A model generated the notes under the pieces. It had not been told where the DNA came from, made no database searches, and saw nothing but the letters and a program-made list of their open reading frames with translations. From Apostichopus japonicus (Eukaryota; Echinodermata; Holothuroidea; Aspidochirotida; Stichopodidae), in NCBI RefSeq assembly GCF_037975245.1, contig NC_092563.1, positions 4,039,001-4,103,000 of the forward strand: a DNA stretch of 64,000 nucleotides, written 5' to 3'. Below, piece after piece: positions 16,202 to 30,400 of the stretch (position 1 is its first letter; each line of letters starts with the position of its first letter). A program made the position numbers and the translations under genes.

Positions 16202-18783
16202 TCTATCAGAAGAGGAAACAATCGATTTATTCATAGATTATAATGGTGGCAGCCTTTAACACCAGATTCTGCACCTGATTCCATAAACTTACATATCAGC
16301 TGGATTGTAACATTGTCAATCGCATTATCTCATCTGCAAAAAGGATACAGGGTTGTAAGATCTTTTTGAAAGTTATTGCTCGAAATTTTTCCCCCACAAG
16401 AAATTTAAAAAAAAAAATAGATAAGTTTGTTAACTCTTGGAAACAACTTGCAAGTCAAGTTCCTCAAGTTAATACCAAGTAGAAAGGTATGTATTCAAAA
16501 TTTGTTTGAAAACACATCAAATGCATAAAACTTGGCATATGCTCAAAACGTTTTTGTATTAGTTTAGTTGTTACAATTTCTGTTGAGGTCACTGGTTGGG
16601 ATCAAAAGATCATCCTTGAACACATTCTACTCTCCTCTCAGAGAATTCTCTTGACTTCCTTTTGGATTAACGAGCTCGATCCTTTCAGGATTTGTGGAAC
16701 TTCTTTCTTCTCTTTGTCTGTTTCTTTTTGTTACTTCTGCGAAGCTATAATCCAAATATAAACAGTAATGAATGCAAACAGTAAAATATCACATTTAGCA
16801 CTCACCCAAATACTATTTACAAAGATCAGTGTCTGCTATGTTATATTGGTAGATGCACAAAGAGACAACATTTACGCAAAATACATTGACATTGTTTGGA
16901 AAATTCTCATTTTGAAAAAAAAAAAAGATATTAAAGAGATATGCTGAACAAAGCAAAGTATTGTTCAAATTCATCTTCTTTGGTTTTGGATTCGATTTCT
17001 ACCTTTCAGATTCAGAATGGTCTTAAACTTAGGATGGCTTTACACTATCAAGAATCCATGAGATATATTTTAATTTGAACTGTAGTTGCAAATGTTCAAT
17101 TATATTTCTGTGTACACTCAGCAGATATGCGATATTCCAGAGTCAGACGATGAGAGATATAATATGGTGTACATGAAATGGATTGTTTGCTTTAAACCTT
17201 AGTTGCCAGTGTACTCTTAATTCAATGCTTCGACATAATGCAAATTTGGATGAATCATCGTTACCTACATGATACGTTACTATCTACATTTTCATGTTTG
17301 CACACCGTCTTGTCAACAAATATATACATTCCTACAAGTTCAGCACCACAACCATATTATCTTCAAGATAAATCGTGCTATCAGAACCTAATTTTCACCC
17401 ACTGGTGCAGGAAGTTTGCTTCTATGTTTTGGACAAAAACAAATATATATATAGATATCACCTGTTGCTGCTTGAGTATCTCTTTAAAGGAGGAACTTAC
17501 AAACACAAGAAAAGCAGGTTATTTGGAAATACAAACTTCCTTAAGTCAAAAATGTAAGCTCACTGTTAAGTTTTATCATTTGTCAATGTGATGGTTTTAT
17601 TATAAATTAATTTGACTATCCCAAGATTTGTTAATTTGCTTAAGTTTCATCGTTCTCCTCAAACTTCAGTTCGTGCCTGAACCACCAAAATATGCAAACA
17701 AAGGTGTTTACTCTTTATTAATATAAAATAACAAACTATTTTCACATTTATTGTTGTTCTTTAATAAGTAAGTAAATGTTAACTTACTCTGCTGGATACT
17801 TTGGACCTAAGAAGAAATAAAAATGAAAAGAAGAAAATAAAACTGTTTTCTTTTTCTTTGTACTCGTTATATATAATGAACACATTTTAAGATATAATGA
17901 CCAAAGGCAGACACAGAAAAAGAGGACCCAACTTCAGTGAAATTAGGTTTGTCTGTTAGTTAAAATCATTATCAATATGCCAGTAAATAAAAACTGCTAA
18001 AATAGAAAATATTTCAAAATCTCAAATTCATGAAAACCATTCCATCTCATTATACTAAAAAGCATGTTGTTATTGTCGTTTTTCTCTTTCCGGTATATAT
18101 TTTCACCCTTGACCAAGCAGACAGCGAAGAAGAACAAATATCTTTCTTCATGTTTCACTCAAGACAGATTAGACTCTATCCCATTCTGGTCACTGTCAGT
18201 TTGCCAGACCAATATAAAAGACAATGCAAAGCCTCAGCTGCAAATCGTGTTCCGTATTTGTATTTCCATGGGAACATATTTTGGATTTGGGCCAAGCAAT
18301 CATCGACTATTCATTGTACAATTTATGTAGGTTCTACCACAGATATTCAGATAACAGACTGTTACACAAGTTTATCAGACAAAAGTCGACAAGTGAAATC
18401 TCAATATGGACAATGAATCCAACGATAACCAATTCTCTATTCATTTTCCAAGCGGGCCGGAGAGAAACATTGTTTGGAGGAGAAGGACACCTGCAACCAA
18501 CATCTCACTATAACTAGAGTAGAGTAATTAGAGGGTAGGCTGGTACAGTGCTCAAGGCAAAGGCCTTAAAAGGCCTACCATACTCAGAGCAGCATGAGGA
18601 AGGGGGAGGGGGGGGTTTAGACTGAAATCTGTTGCGGGCCCGGATTGCCTATTAAGAACCTCTGCACTAGTGGCTTTCACACTATGCTGTTTGCTTAACA
18701 ATGTACAAAAGAGAAAAACTATGAAACCACAATTGTTTGGAAACAAAACAAGAGATTACATAATATACATTTAAATATTATTC
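16202..18783. other. 3' flanks between convergent DECR1 and NGDN
   Basis: The stop codons of DECR1 (plus) and NGDN (minus) face each other across 2.6 kb. The interval should contain both 3' UTRs. AATAAA hexamers occur on the plus strand at 17816-17821 and 17836-17841, but I cannot tell which are used. ORFs here (17238-17591, 18030-18416) have no recognisable domain. A G-rich, MITE-like stretch lies at about 18545-18680. Confidence 0.5.
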
Positions 18784-21700
18784 TTACTTCTTCTTTGCTG
18801 GCGTGTCTCTCTCCTCTCCTTTGGAATCGTCTACTAAAGCGCTGATGTTGTCAAATTTAGTCAGCTCTTCCAGACCTGTCATGGTCTCACCCTTCCTCTT
18901 TAAGTTCTGTGGAAATGAGAGGAAAACAAATTAATTAATTAGAGGGAAAAAATAGTAACAATGTGACCAAAAATGGTTTAGAGTGCCAGCCAAATGCTAG
19001 TACAGAAGACCGGACATGAATGGCAATTTAAATTTTTAGTAGAATACTAAAATTTGGCTGAAATATTGTTGTTTACTATTTTCCAATGGATTAGGGAGCC
19101 AACAGAAGCTAATATGAAACTGGTATCTATGTGATGATCGTGGATAAACACCGATTTAAACCAAGACTTCTGATTTTAATGAGTGTTTAGAGAATTACAG
19201 GCCATGTGTGTGATTATCGCTCTCATTTCAATTTTCCGGGACCCGCCCTTAAAAAAATTCATCTGACTGACGACGAGGGTGAAGTTATGACGAAAAAAGG
19301 TTTGTTTCAAAACCATTGAAAGAAGAGAACTAAACCTCGGTTCTCAAGTCGCAAACTTAAATAATGACTCTTACCTTCTGTTTCCTGGTGACAGGAAGTC
19401 TGATAAAATTGCCTTCCTCAAACCTGTGAAATACAATCAGAGAAAGGTTAAAGGGTTTAAAGAGATAGAGATGAAACATAAACATGAGACTGCATGCAGC
19501 CTTGGATGGCACTTTCAAATCATAAAATAACTTGTCACTAAATTCAGCAATTATGCCCTCCTAAAGCTACAATACTTAAAAAAGTTGACCCAAAAAGCTG
19601 GCCTAAGATGTTGCAGTCGGTAGCTTGACCAGAATACTCTGCAATAAACCATAGACAAGATAGAGATCTTTTCAGACAAATAATTGATGATTCAAATCTA
19701 CTCAAACTGCTTTTATCACAGAAACACATTTCAAACAAAATGTTCTTCATTTGCAGGATTATTTGGGAAGGAAAACAAGATGGATTGAGTCAACAAAGTG
19801 CCTTCATATGAAACGACTATTTGGAAACGATTTAAACAATCCAACTAGTACTGCTCTAATTATTCCAGTATTCAGTGTATTATAAAGAGAGATGGAAAAA
19901 CAAGTTACTCTTGTTGATGTTTAGCTGCTTCGTGAAATCTTCGGGTCGGTGCTGTACCTCTTTCCTGCAATGAAAAAAAAAAATCCGTTCCTGTAACATA
20001 AACATATTTAATCTTCCATCTGAATCTGGTGACAGATAGGTCGACAAGTTAAAATACAACATCAAACTTCAAAAATTTAGGCTAGTTACTGGCTAAATAA
20101 ATAATGCCAAGGGATTTCTCCATTTGCCAGTAGAAAGATAAAAGAAAGTTGCATTTTCCACAGGAGAATATTAATGTGACAAACACGAGTCTGGTAATAG
20201 TCGTCTGTCAAAATATTAGCATGATATATTGCCAAACAAGAGGTACCGTACTATTGCTTATTTATATTATCAGCAAATACTCTTGGGCTGCTCCCATGTG
20301 CCTGTACAGTATCTGACCTGTGCTCTAACTGGCAAAAATACCATTGGGAATTTCTCTAAGCACTAGCAGCTTTTAGCAAGTGGCTACAAAAATGTTGAAA
20401 TTCTTTCTTTTTTAACTCATCATATACCTCTGGCAAGTCAGTATTTCTAAATGTTTTAACTAATTTTGTTAGCCACCTCCATCCCCTTCTCTCCCTTCAT
20501 TAGTCCATTCATATCATTCCACTCCTCTTTGCCCTCTCTCTTCCCTGTCTAAATATTACCCCTCTCTCCATTTCTTGCCTCATCCACCCCTACCCCTCTC
20601 AGCCCCTCCTACCCTCTCTCTGTCCTTCCTACCACCAACACTCCCCCTTCTCTATTTGGAATAATTCATCCAGTGTCTCATAGCAAAATGCTCTGCAAAA
20701 TTGCTGTACAAGTGATGAGATGTGAAGCAGTTTTTTGTAGACAGGAACTACATAATATCTTCAAGATTCAGTGCCTTCAAAACTGCTGCACAATTTTTGA
20801 AGAATAAATTATTCCCTACTCTTACAACCCTCTTCCGTGCCCTGAATATGACAGGCCACGTCTGTGACAGCAAAGTACTTCAGATACTGACCGACCATTT
20901 AGATTCTATTCACTAGACGTGGATGCACTTCAATAAGCAATAAGAATACCAAAACATTTCCATAAAATTGTTACTATCAAACTCTTCCACTAACTGCAGA
21001 GAATTATGAATTATGCATAAGGGGTGCTAAAGGTAATAACGGAACTAATGACTTCTAACCACAAGTACTGTTCTGTATTTAATATAAAAGCCAGGTGTGT
21101 CAATTTTCAGGGCAGAATTTTGGTTGTCACAGCAACAAAGTTTTTTTTCCAGATAGTAAAAGGGGTCCAACAGTTAGTATACTTAGTACAAATTGATAAG
21201 GTTATCTTTTAGGGAATGTTAAAGACTGCTTTTGATCAGCAGACCAAATCTTTAATCTGCTCAGACGATTAGACAAACCATGCTGTAAAACTTTCCTCTT
21301 TTCCTTCTATATGCAGTAATTATGGTTAATGGAAACAAGACAAAATTTACATAATCTGATCGTTATCACTATTTCATAAACATTCATTTGATGAAAGTCT
21401 GGAGTTTAAGGTTATGATGGTTTGAGGTGTTTTACTTCATACTGTTTACAATATTCCATCGTTAAATGTACAATCCATTGGTTGTTCACTTAATTAAATA
21501 AACATGCTGAAAATATCATGCATCTCATAGCACTTTGTTTGACAAATTCAAAGAGCTGCTTCAATGACACACAGGCTAGCTTATATGTGATTAAATAGTA
21601 TGTAGTGTGGTACATAAAGGTAAACATATTTAGCATTGTGTTGTATACCTCTTTGTGCCCAACCCATGTATTATTCACACTACACTAAAAACAAAAACAT

Positions 21701-24700
21701 AAGACATCAAAGTGAAGTACAATTATTCTGCTACTTTCGATAACAAGTTATGAGTGGTTATAAAGCAATAAAGGAATGTTTGTGTCCCACACATTTCATA
21801 TACTGTTTCTTTACTCATGCAATGTTGCAAATGTTGAAGCTTTTCTCCAAACTGCATAGTTTCTGGTGCAAGTTAGGTGAAGTGAAGTAACTGAATAACG
21901 TTTCCAGATGTATTATCTTTCCTTCAACCAATACGAATGGCATCAATGAAGGCACTGTGTCAAAAGTAGGATGCTGATGGGGGCTGCAGCTTCCTGCAGC
22001 CAGGCTGCATACAAAATTATCTTCTGCGCTGTGCAGTTTCCCTCAATAGGAACTGCTGGCCTAGTCGAGATAATCTCTATTGTTTTTCATTGATTTAGCC
22101 TAGCTGCAGGGGATTTTACAGGCTGCTGCAGCTTCTCTTTGACACAGTAACAGGAATAACAAGTACAAAGCTGTGCAGCAAGCCAATAAAAATTGTGCAA
22201 AGTGAGAAAGGTAGCCAAAGAGGAGAGAGAACTGATGAAGATACTCACTGCAATCTCTTCTGGTTCCTCATTGTATTGGTCTGTCGAATCAAGAAAGAAA
22301 AACAATGTTCAGGATACATCTTGGAAATATTGTTGGATTTATCCCAGCTTACGATCAGATTAAATTTTGAAACAGTCTACATGCACTGTATACAAACTAG
22401 CAATGAGATGTAATCTAGCAAAACGACTACATTTTTTGCTGAAAGGCAGAAAGAAAAAGAATCCAGTTTCTAGACACCGACAAGAAACAGCGAACACTGA
22501 AATGGCCAACTTTGTTTTGTATTTTTTGTCCATTCCTACGTTTTGTTTTTTCTTTCTGACGCCCATTTGTGTCTAGAAAACTCTCTTTAAAAATATTGTC
22601 TGTAAGAAAGAATCATACACCAAAAGATATAATATGCAACATTAAAAACTACCACGGCAACGCAAAGTTGCATATAGCTAGTAAACTTTCAAAAGAAACC
22701 AAACATGTCAGTCACACCAGTATTAAACAGTTTAGTCCCACACTTTAGAATATGCTGGGTCGCAGCTGTCTCTTAAACCATGACCATCAGCAGTGCGGTT
22801 CTAACCTCTCAGCTCTCGTATCAGTGAACTGCTCAGGGCTCTTCGTTTGGCCTTCTCAATCAGCCTGTCCTTCTTCTCTTGGACTGTGAGGTCTCCATCT
22901 ATCAAAACAGAAGAAGGAAGAAGCAGTAAGAGATGTGTCTGTAAAATATGATTAGACTCCTAGATAGCTACCATATTAAACTATGTGCATCTCATTCAAT
23001 TTATATTATATTTTGAATTTACTGCACCAAACTTCCTGAAAAGATTTTAATTTCCCTACATATTGCTGGCAATGCCTGCTACAAGTTTTATTTAACTACA
23101 GAACAGAGGTACCCAATCATGAAATCTTACAAGCGCTATATAAATATTCTCAAGTGCTCACCAAAGTGCATTGCGGAGACCTTCGGAGGGACGTACTTCT
23201 GCGGTCCTTTCTCCTCGGCATCATCTTCATCGTCACCTTCCTCTTCCGAATCTTCCTGCTGAAGCTGCAGGATAAAAATTAGAAAACGAATTCAGAATAT
23301 AATTGAAACAGATTATTTTTTCCTTCCCTATCCCAAATAGTAAACTGGGATAAATAAATTGAAATTTTGATTAACAGAGGGTGAAAGGTTGAACAATATT
23401 TAAAAGGGCGCGTTCAGTTTTCAGGACTGATTCCATCGTGACTTGAAACTGGCAAAATCGTGATCAGTTGTAGTCTTAGGGCACATGCACGATGCCCGAC
23501 TGTCCACAATTTTCTACGCAACCACAGTCTAGTTGAATCTGGTCGTGATCAATAAGTCAGGCAGTGTGTGGTGGCGGGCTTTACATAACCACCGATCTAG
23601 AGGTGACCGAATAATCCAACGCTTCTCTTTCCTTACCTTGCTGACGAGATTGTCTGGATTGGGCTTGAATCTTCTCGGATCGTTAGGTGCAATCTCTCCT
23701 GAGGTCGCAGTCTTGATGAGTTTGTCGACCTGATAACGAATCTTCATGTCGACCGGACGCATCTTTTCTAGAACCGTCCTGGTCTCGACGAGTCTCTCGA
23801 TTGTCTTATCTCCCTCAAGTTTCTTCCCTTCTGATTTCATCAACATCAAATGTGTGAGGTCAATGACGTAGCTGCAAAGGAAATATATGTTTAATCGGTC
23901 AAGGATCGATGCACCGATACATGTAAGATGAAGATTGAAAAGTTAGGAAAACCATCACTAAAAGTGTGTTTAAATTCAATGATTACAAGCCTTACACACA
24001 ACGCAATAGGCTACAATGAAAAGGAAAACTCAACCGTAAAGATTCATTGCCAGAAAATCGTACATCTATTGCACTTGAACATGTGCATCCAATCTGCAGC
24101 AACTATTACATCTGGTTTAATACACAGTAAGTGAACATACACTGCATCCTTCAAAATGGGTTTATATGTACACTGCACAGTGCATGCATTCATTGCTCAA
24201 TTGAATCAACTTCTTACTTCTACACATTAATTTATGCAAGAGGCACAACATATAGAGTCATTACACAGTGCATGAATATCCCTTGCACTGTTAAACATGA
24301 ACTAGATGCACAATGTTATGGAAAGCTGGAAGTGTCATGGTGTCGTCAAAAATGAAACGATCTTTCTCTTCGATCTTGCTGCAGTACATAATATTGCTGC
24401 AAAAATGTTAACATGATGACTTCTTGATGCAAGCCTAATTCATCATTTTGTTGCAAAATGGTGAATTGACAGAGATTTATCTTTATTAGTGATCAATTTA
24501 TCATTTTGTTACAAAGTAATAATATGCTAGCTGAACAATTGATCATCTTGTTGGAAATTGCTGATGCATACATGTAAAAATATATGTTAACATTTGCACG
24601 GCACCTTAACATTCCCATACAATGCACTAAGTACTGTTACTCCATACTACATGAAAAAAATGAATACAACAGGACCACACTATTTACCTCAGAAGGAGTT

Positions 24701-27484
24701 GGTACTTGACATCTAAGAAGCTGATTCCTTTACTAGTTTTGGATTCTCCATTTTCAACTTTCTTCAGGATACTTTGTATAAAATCAGTGACAGCTGAAAC
24801 CTGTGAATATTATGATATCTTGTTGAAACTGCATTCATTTATGCAATGCTTGAGAGCATTGTAGAGTTATGTATAAATCCAACCAGATACAATGAGACAC
24901 AACAATGTATGCATTTCATGTACAAGGAACTTAAGAGACTTAGGGTATGCTCATGGGCATATCCTACGAAAAGAGTGAAATGAAATTTTTCATAGCTAAA
25001 GTTAACTTATGAAATAATAATTAAAGAGAAAAAGAAGACAGTTTAAATGGTACGAATGATCAAATACATTACAGACGTTGTAACAAATATTACCATTCTT
25101 CAGACATAGTTTTACTCAGTAATAAAATGCTACCAAACTGTGCTATAATGTCAAATATATAAAATTAGCTAGGACTAACTGAAGAAAAAGGGTTGTTATA
25201 GCTTGTAAACTTTGTAAAGAGGTCTTCTTTTGCTGTAACAGATACAATCTTACCTGATTGGAGATTCCTTTAAAGAGGCTGGATACCTTGGAAAGGTCAT
25301 CAGAACTCACCTGAACAGAAAGAAAAAAAAAAACAATAAACATCTGTAACGATGAACATGAAAGCAGACAATTAAAATGGTAAAATGTTGGATAATTGGT
25401 GAAGTAAAACAAACTAAATTTGAAACACAAAGATAAAAAATTTTGTACTAACATTCCCGTCTCAAAGGGTAGTGACAATAGGAGCTCTGTAACTGCACCA
25501 AAATTATTAAATATCCAGTACTTTTTTATGTGTTATTTCCTTAACTCCACTCATTTCAGTTATATACATAGCTCCCAACTCTTGAGAAGGCAAATGCTGG
25601 TCCACTCCACGAATCGCCGTCCTGTCCTGGGGGAGGGGTATAAGGGGAGTGGGTGTCCCCCTCGCCTATTGATTTTTTTGTTGAATCCTGGTGATGCCTA
25701 CATGTAAAATGGTGGCACTTAGAAAGGCTTTTGTCACCCAAAATGTTCTGAGAAATATGCATGTTTTTGTGTGTAACATCAATAAATTGAATAGTAGGTG
25801 AAAATTCATTCTTTCCTGTGGCATGAAAATGTTCACTGCTCACCCCAATGAAAAGAAATATAGGCTAATTTGAGGTTCAAATGATGCTGTAAAGGAGGTT
25901 TTATTCTCTATTATGCTAAATGCTAAAGAAATGATGGTTGCTAAGCCAAAATTTGATTCAACTTTTTTATGTATACTTAACAATTACAATGCGGGTTTTT
26001 TCGGACGCTTGCGCGGGTCAGCGGGTTGGGTGTTAGAATGCAGGTCCAACCCGCGAATTGCGGGTCAGTTGGGAGCTCTGCATATACTTGTGATCAATTG
26101 GTCAATGTCGAGATGGACTTTTTTGAACACTTGTCATAGCTTTATAAGAATGTCTCTCCCTTGAATTTCAGAAGCATTCTACCCATTGAAGTATACTGAA
26201 TCAACAGGGCACCATTTTTCATTAACAGTAAAGATACTGTTATGGAAAATGACCGAGTTTCATTCAATTTTTCATCAGAGTTAGTTTAATGTGCATGCTG
26301 TCAAAGTCTATATGTCTAAGTACTACTAACACTCTGCAGATGCATACTAAACTAAACTTGATGAGTAAATTTTCCAATTTATAGTCCTTGAAGTCACAAT
26401 ATAAAACCAGGATATCTGTCATTTATTGTGTCAAAAATGTGCTTTTTCACACATAGAACAGGTTATAAGTTTTAATTAACACACTGAAATTAAGTAACAC
26501 AAAATCATAGCAAATTTACCACTGTGAGAAGGGCTAGCTTGAAATATTTGCTCTTGAGATTTTGTATGGTCCAGATTTATCATATTAAGTTCTTTTTACT
26601 ACAGATAACAGCACTTCATTTCCCGGCACTGGAATTTCATGTTTGAACTATAAAAACGAAATCGCAGGAGTATGTAGAATACCTCCGGGTTAGGTATCCA
26701 GTGCATCAGCCGAAATACACTTAGGGCCTAGAGGGCTTAATTGCTAAATACCTTGCAACACAAGTTGCCTGCTTTAGCTGGCTGCACTGCCACACAAACT
26801 AGGTAACCAAATTACCTTTCACAAATTTCCCTTTCACAAAACAGCAAACTTAGAAAAAAAAATGAGAATCTGATTAGGCTGTAGCTGGCTGCACCATCGC
26901 AAAGACTTAGTTACCAAATTAGAAATTACCCTTCAGAAAATTCCCCCTTCACAAAAAAGCTAAATTAAAATTAATAATCAGAATCTGATTACACTTTTAG
27001 AAATAATCACAAACAAATCTTACTTTCAATCAGGTCCCATACTAATAATTATACAGCTGTATGAAACTGTACTGAACTCCCCTATGCATAGCCACAACAG
27101 CATGATATATAGGACTGAAGTTTCAGAAAAATGCTAGTATTGTATTTTTCGTTTCGTGGTAAGCACATGTTCCATTGTTGATGAGGTTTTTACCGACTCT
27201 GAGTGTAACTTGCATTAGTTTTCGTGGTTACCATACTGCTCTCGTAGTCGTACACGTAGTAAGACGTTGCTAAGTTTGTAATAACCAATGCTTCGCGAAA
27301 TTACTCCCAACGCTTAATCAATGACAATCCAATGGCCCATGTTACAACGTTTCGTTCTACAACCAAAATGTCACAAGATGTATATGTGCTCTTGTGTACA
27401 TTATCTGGACAATGCATCCTAAGGAAACATCAAGGTTAAGGTCTTAATTTGTCGTTTTATACTTACGTCTAGGCTTGCGTGCAT
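18784..27484 (-). CDS. NGDN: Neuroguidin (Sas10/Utp3/C1D-domain protein)
   Basis: Ten exons join in frame on the minus strand: 27484-27467, 25310-25254, 24800-24688, 23871-23637, 23264-23162, 22898-22806, 22280-22249, 19964-19909, 19423-19375 and 18906-18784 (TAA at 18786-18784). They total 879 nt, or 292 residues (human 315). All borders are GT/AG and phases agree. Landmarks: DDLSKVSSLFKGI near residue 10, GISFLDVKYQLLL at about 50-62, DLTHLM, then RLVETRTVLEKMRP and KIRYQVDKLIKTA (the Sas10/Utp3/C1D domain, about 10-125), RFKPNPDNLVSK, an acidic stretch (EDSEEEGDDEDDAEE), KYVPP, EKAKRRALSSSLIREL, and a basic KKK end. Neuroguidin works in the small-subunit processome and has also been described as an eIF4E-binding translational regulator. 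The six-codon first exon (MHASLD) is inferred from its ATG, donor and phase and is the least certain exon. Confidence 0.93.
20455..20660. repeat. Pyrimidine-rich tract in NGDN intron
   Basis: About 200 nt on the plus strand are dominated by C and T (runs such as 'cccctctctccatttcttgcc'), hence purine-rich on the transcribed NGDN sense strand. It lies in the intron between exons 22280-22249 and 19964-19909. It is low-complexity sequence with no coding signal. Confidence 0.65.
25567..26080. mobile_element. hAT-like MITE in NGDN intron 1
   Basis: The left end is CATAGCTCCCAACT (25567-25580). The right end is AGTTGGGAGCTCTG (26067-26080), whose reverse complement is CAGAGCTCCCAACT, so 12 of 14 positions agree. 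The subterminal parts are GC-rich. ATATAC flanks both sides within one base of the ends, compatible with a short or slightly shifted target-site duplication. It is about 514 bp with no transposase. It sits in the 2.2-kb first intron of NGDN. Confidence 0.7.
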
Positions 27485-30400
27485 CTTGATATTAATTTAT
27501 AGTTCACCACTTTCATCATACCATGTGGAACGTTTTAAATAACCTTTAGTCATGGTCGGCCCTAACCTTGAAGAATACATGCGCAATTTATGGTTACACT
27601 TCATGTATATGTGGAAGGGTACATGAAATACAAAATAGGTAACGTTAGAATTAATCATGACTAGTTTCATCTTGCGAAATCAAGTGCAGAAGTGTAACAA
27701 TTTTTAGCAATAGCGTCCTCTTCACAACAGGGAGAAGAAAAACTCGTTTAGACAACTCCCAGAACGGTTTCAGGTTTTAATTTGCATTTTTATTGGTCTT
27801 TGGTTTCACAAGATATATTCATTTGGTTTTAACTCAGATGAAAGCCTTCAGCTGAGGTATATGTATTGCACGATTTTGCCAAAATTCTGTCAATTTTGCC
27901 AACGTGTTTGAATGACTGTCATTTCGTTATGTTGCCTTCCATTTGGCTGAAATTTCGTAAGAGGGCATACTCACTTGCGATCATATTTTATAATTTTGAG
28001 GTCGCAAGGGGTAATTTCTGAAATTTTCAAAAATTTTACTCCTCCTAGAACTTTTGTACAAATTCACTAAAATGTTGTGGAGATGTTCAGAGGGGAAAAA
28101 ATGTCGTCATGTCACGTCTGGCATCTGTATCTTTCAGTTATGATGTGCTCTTGGAGTTCATAAGTTGACAACCCCGTGTCAAATTTAATATTACGGTCCC
28201 ACAAAAGCTGAACAGAACTTTTGCATACTTGAGATTATCAAGCATCATGTGATTGGTACACTGATTACACTTCAGACATCACATTTAACAACAAGTGTTA
28301 ATTGATGTAGTTTCTATGGACATCCCCTACCCCCGTGTCAAATTTAGTGGAATGGTCCCAAAATAGTTTAACATAAATTTTGCATACTTGAGATTATCAA
28401 GCATGTTGTGATTGGTACTTGATTACACTTCGGACATAAGTATTGATTGATGCAGTTTTTACAAACTTACAAGCTAATCTATATAAATATCTCAGGACCT
28501 CCTTGGTGCTAATCTTAGTGCACAGTAACGAAAGAATAGGCTTGTATGGAAGCGTAGTTATGACATGTAAAGTTTTGATGAGATGCATCATACATATCCA
28601 AACATTTTAGTAGTTGTAGTAGATGAATATTTTTAACGTTTTCGTTCTGTTATTGCAAGAATGAAACATACGAAGTGCATAGGCGCGTAGCTAAGGGGGT
28701 GGGCGAAGGGGCAGCCGTCCCCCCCCCCCCCCCTTGAGCATAATTTTTTTTTTAAATTAATGTTTTTATGATATCGCTAGTAATTTCAAAAGAGAAAATG
28801 CTAAGATGCAACTTACAAGGCCTGGGAAGTGCCATTTCCAGCGATTTCCGCTTGGACCACATTGTTGCCTCGAGTCTTTCCGACAAACTGTATCCTCTTT
28901 ACTTTCCGTACAGCAAATTCCAGTATTTGATTGTATTGCAGCATGAGACACTTTTTAATTACTTTTTTTTTGTGTGATCAACAACAGAACTCTTTTTATT
29001 TTTTTTATTTCCAACGAAAGGGCACTTTTAAGAGTGTAACAGTCAAATATTGTCCCCCACCCCTCCCTCCTCCCTGTGTGTCCAGCCAGACACTTATGAA
29101 TTAGTGTCACGACCTGTTGAACTATTTTGTATATTCACTCCACTGCACCAGACAGTGTTTTTACTACAGGCACATGACGTATATGCAAATGTTACAGGAT
29201 GTGATGTAAGTTCGACATACATCGGTATAATAAGAATAAGGACAACAATAAACGTCTGCCAACGTCTACTGTAAGAACTCACATGATCTTTTCATTTCAG
29301 TAAGTTTCACATCCGTCTGTGTTACTATGGAAACAGTTCATTTGTGACTCATATCTGGCCGCTGTGTCGGCTGATGAATCGATGTCCCATTGTAAAGCTA
29401 TATAAAACAATATTTACTCTTCTTTGAAATATATAGCCGACTTTGCTGCACCGTTAATTGGTTGCTGTTTTGCAAAGCCAATACAACATTATGATATTTT
29501 CAAGCAAACATTATACACTTTCATACGTTCGGGTGGTTGGAGGAAATATATTGTCACTCTAGTAACAATGTTATAGTCATACACGGTTTTATCCCGATTT
29601 TTGCAGCTTATTTTGACGATTTCCCCGAACCGTCCCGAAACGTGGACAAATTACCGGGCAATTATGAAAGCAAGAATACAATTCCCACTAGCGAAAAAAG
29701 AACTCAACATGTTTTGACTTAACCTGTTAATTTCTTAAACCAATTCCATGCTATAGTCACGTGTTATTGATTGGTCCTCACGCATGATGAGAGATAAAAA
29801 TCCATGAACTTCTCGATTATAATTGAGAGGTTATATATTTTATTTCCAGAACACTTCTCTTCTTTTCCCTCCAATATTATCGATAATTTTGCTCAGTTTG
29901 AAGCGTTCGTATTTCCTTAAGATTGATTTCAATGAACTTATAAGGCCCTCCACCCCCCCCCCCAAAGAAAAAATCCCCGCAGGGATATTGGACCAAAAAG
30001 ATCCTTACGAATTGAAATCGACAAAAGACGATAAAAAAATCCATTGTCACTGTAGGGAGAGGGAGGAGAACTAGCAACTTTTTTTAGAGTGTATTACTCT
30101 TAACCCTTTCCTTGTATCCGTCCTTTCAATCTATATTTTTGTTGGGGGGGGGGGCGAAGAACATTTCCCTTTTCTTTTATTGATATTCTATAAAGCCTCA
30201 ATGTTTTGTTGAGAGCGTATGATCGATCCAAGTTGCAGACGACGCATGTCTACGCACTGATAACAGTTTGCGTAAGAGGCGATATGAAAATAAAATTTCA
30301 GGTGTATAAATGATTGATGGGTATTTAATGTTTGTTGAGAGAAGTTTACGACGAATGAGGGGGGGGGCATTTACCTGTCTCGACCTTACTTTATGCAAAA

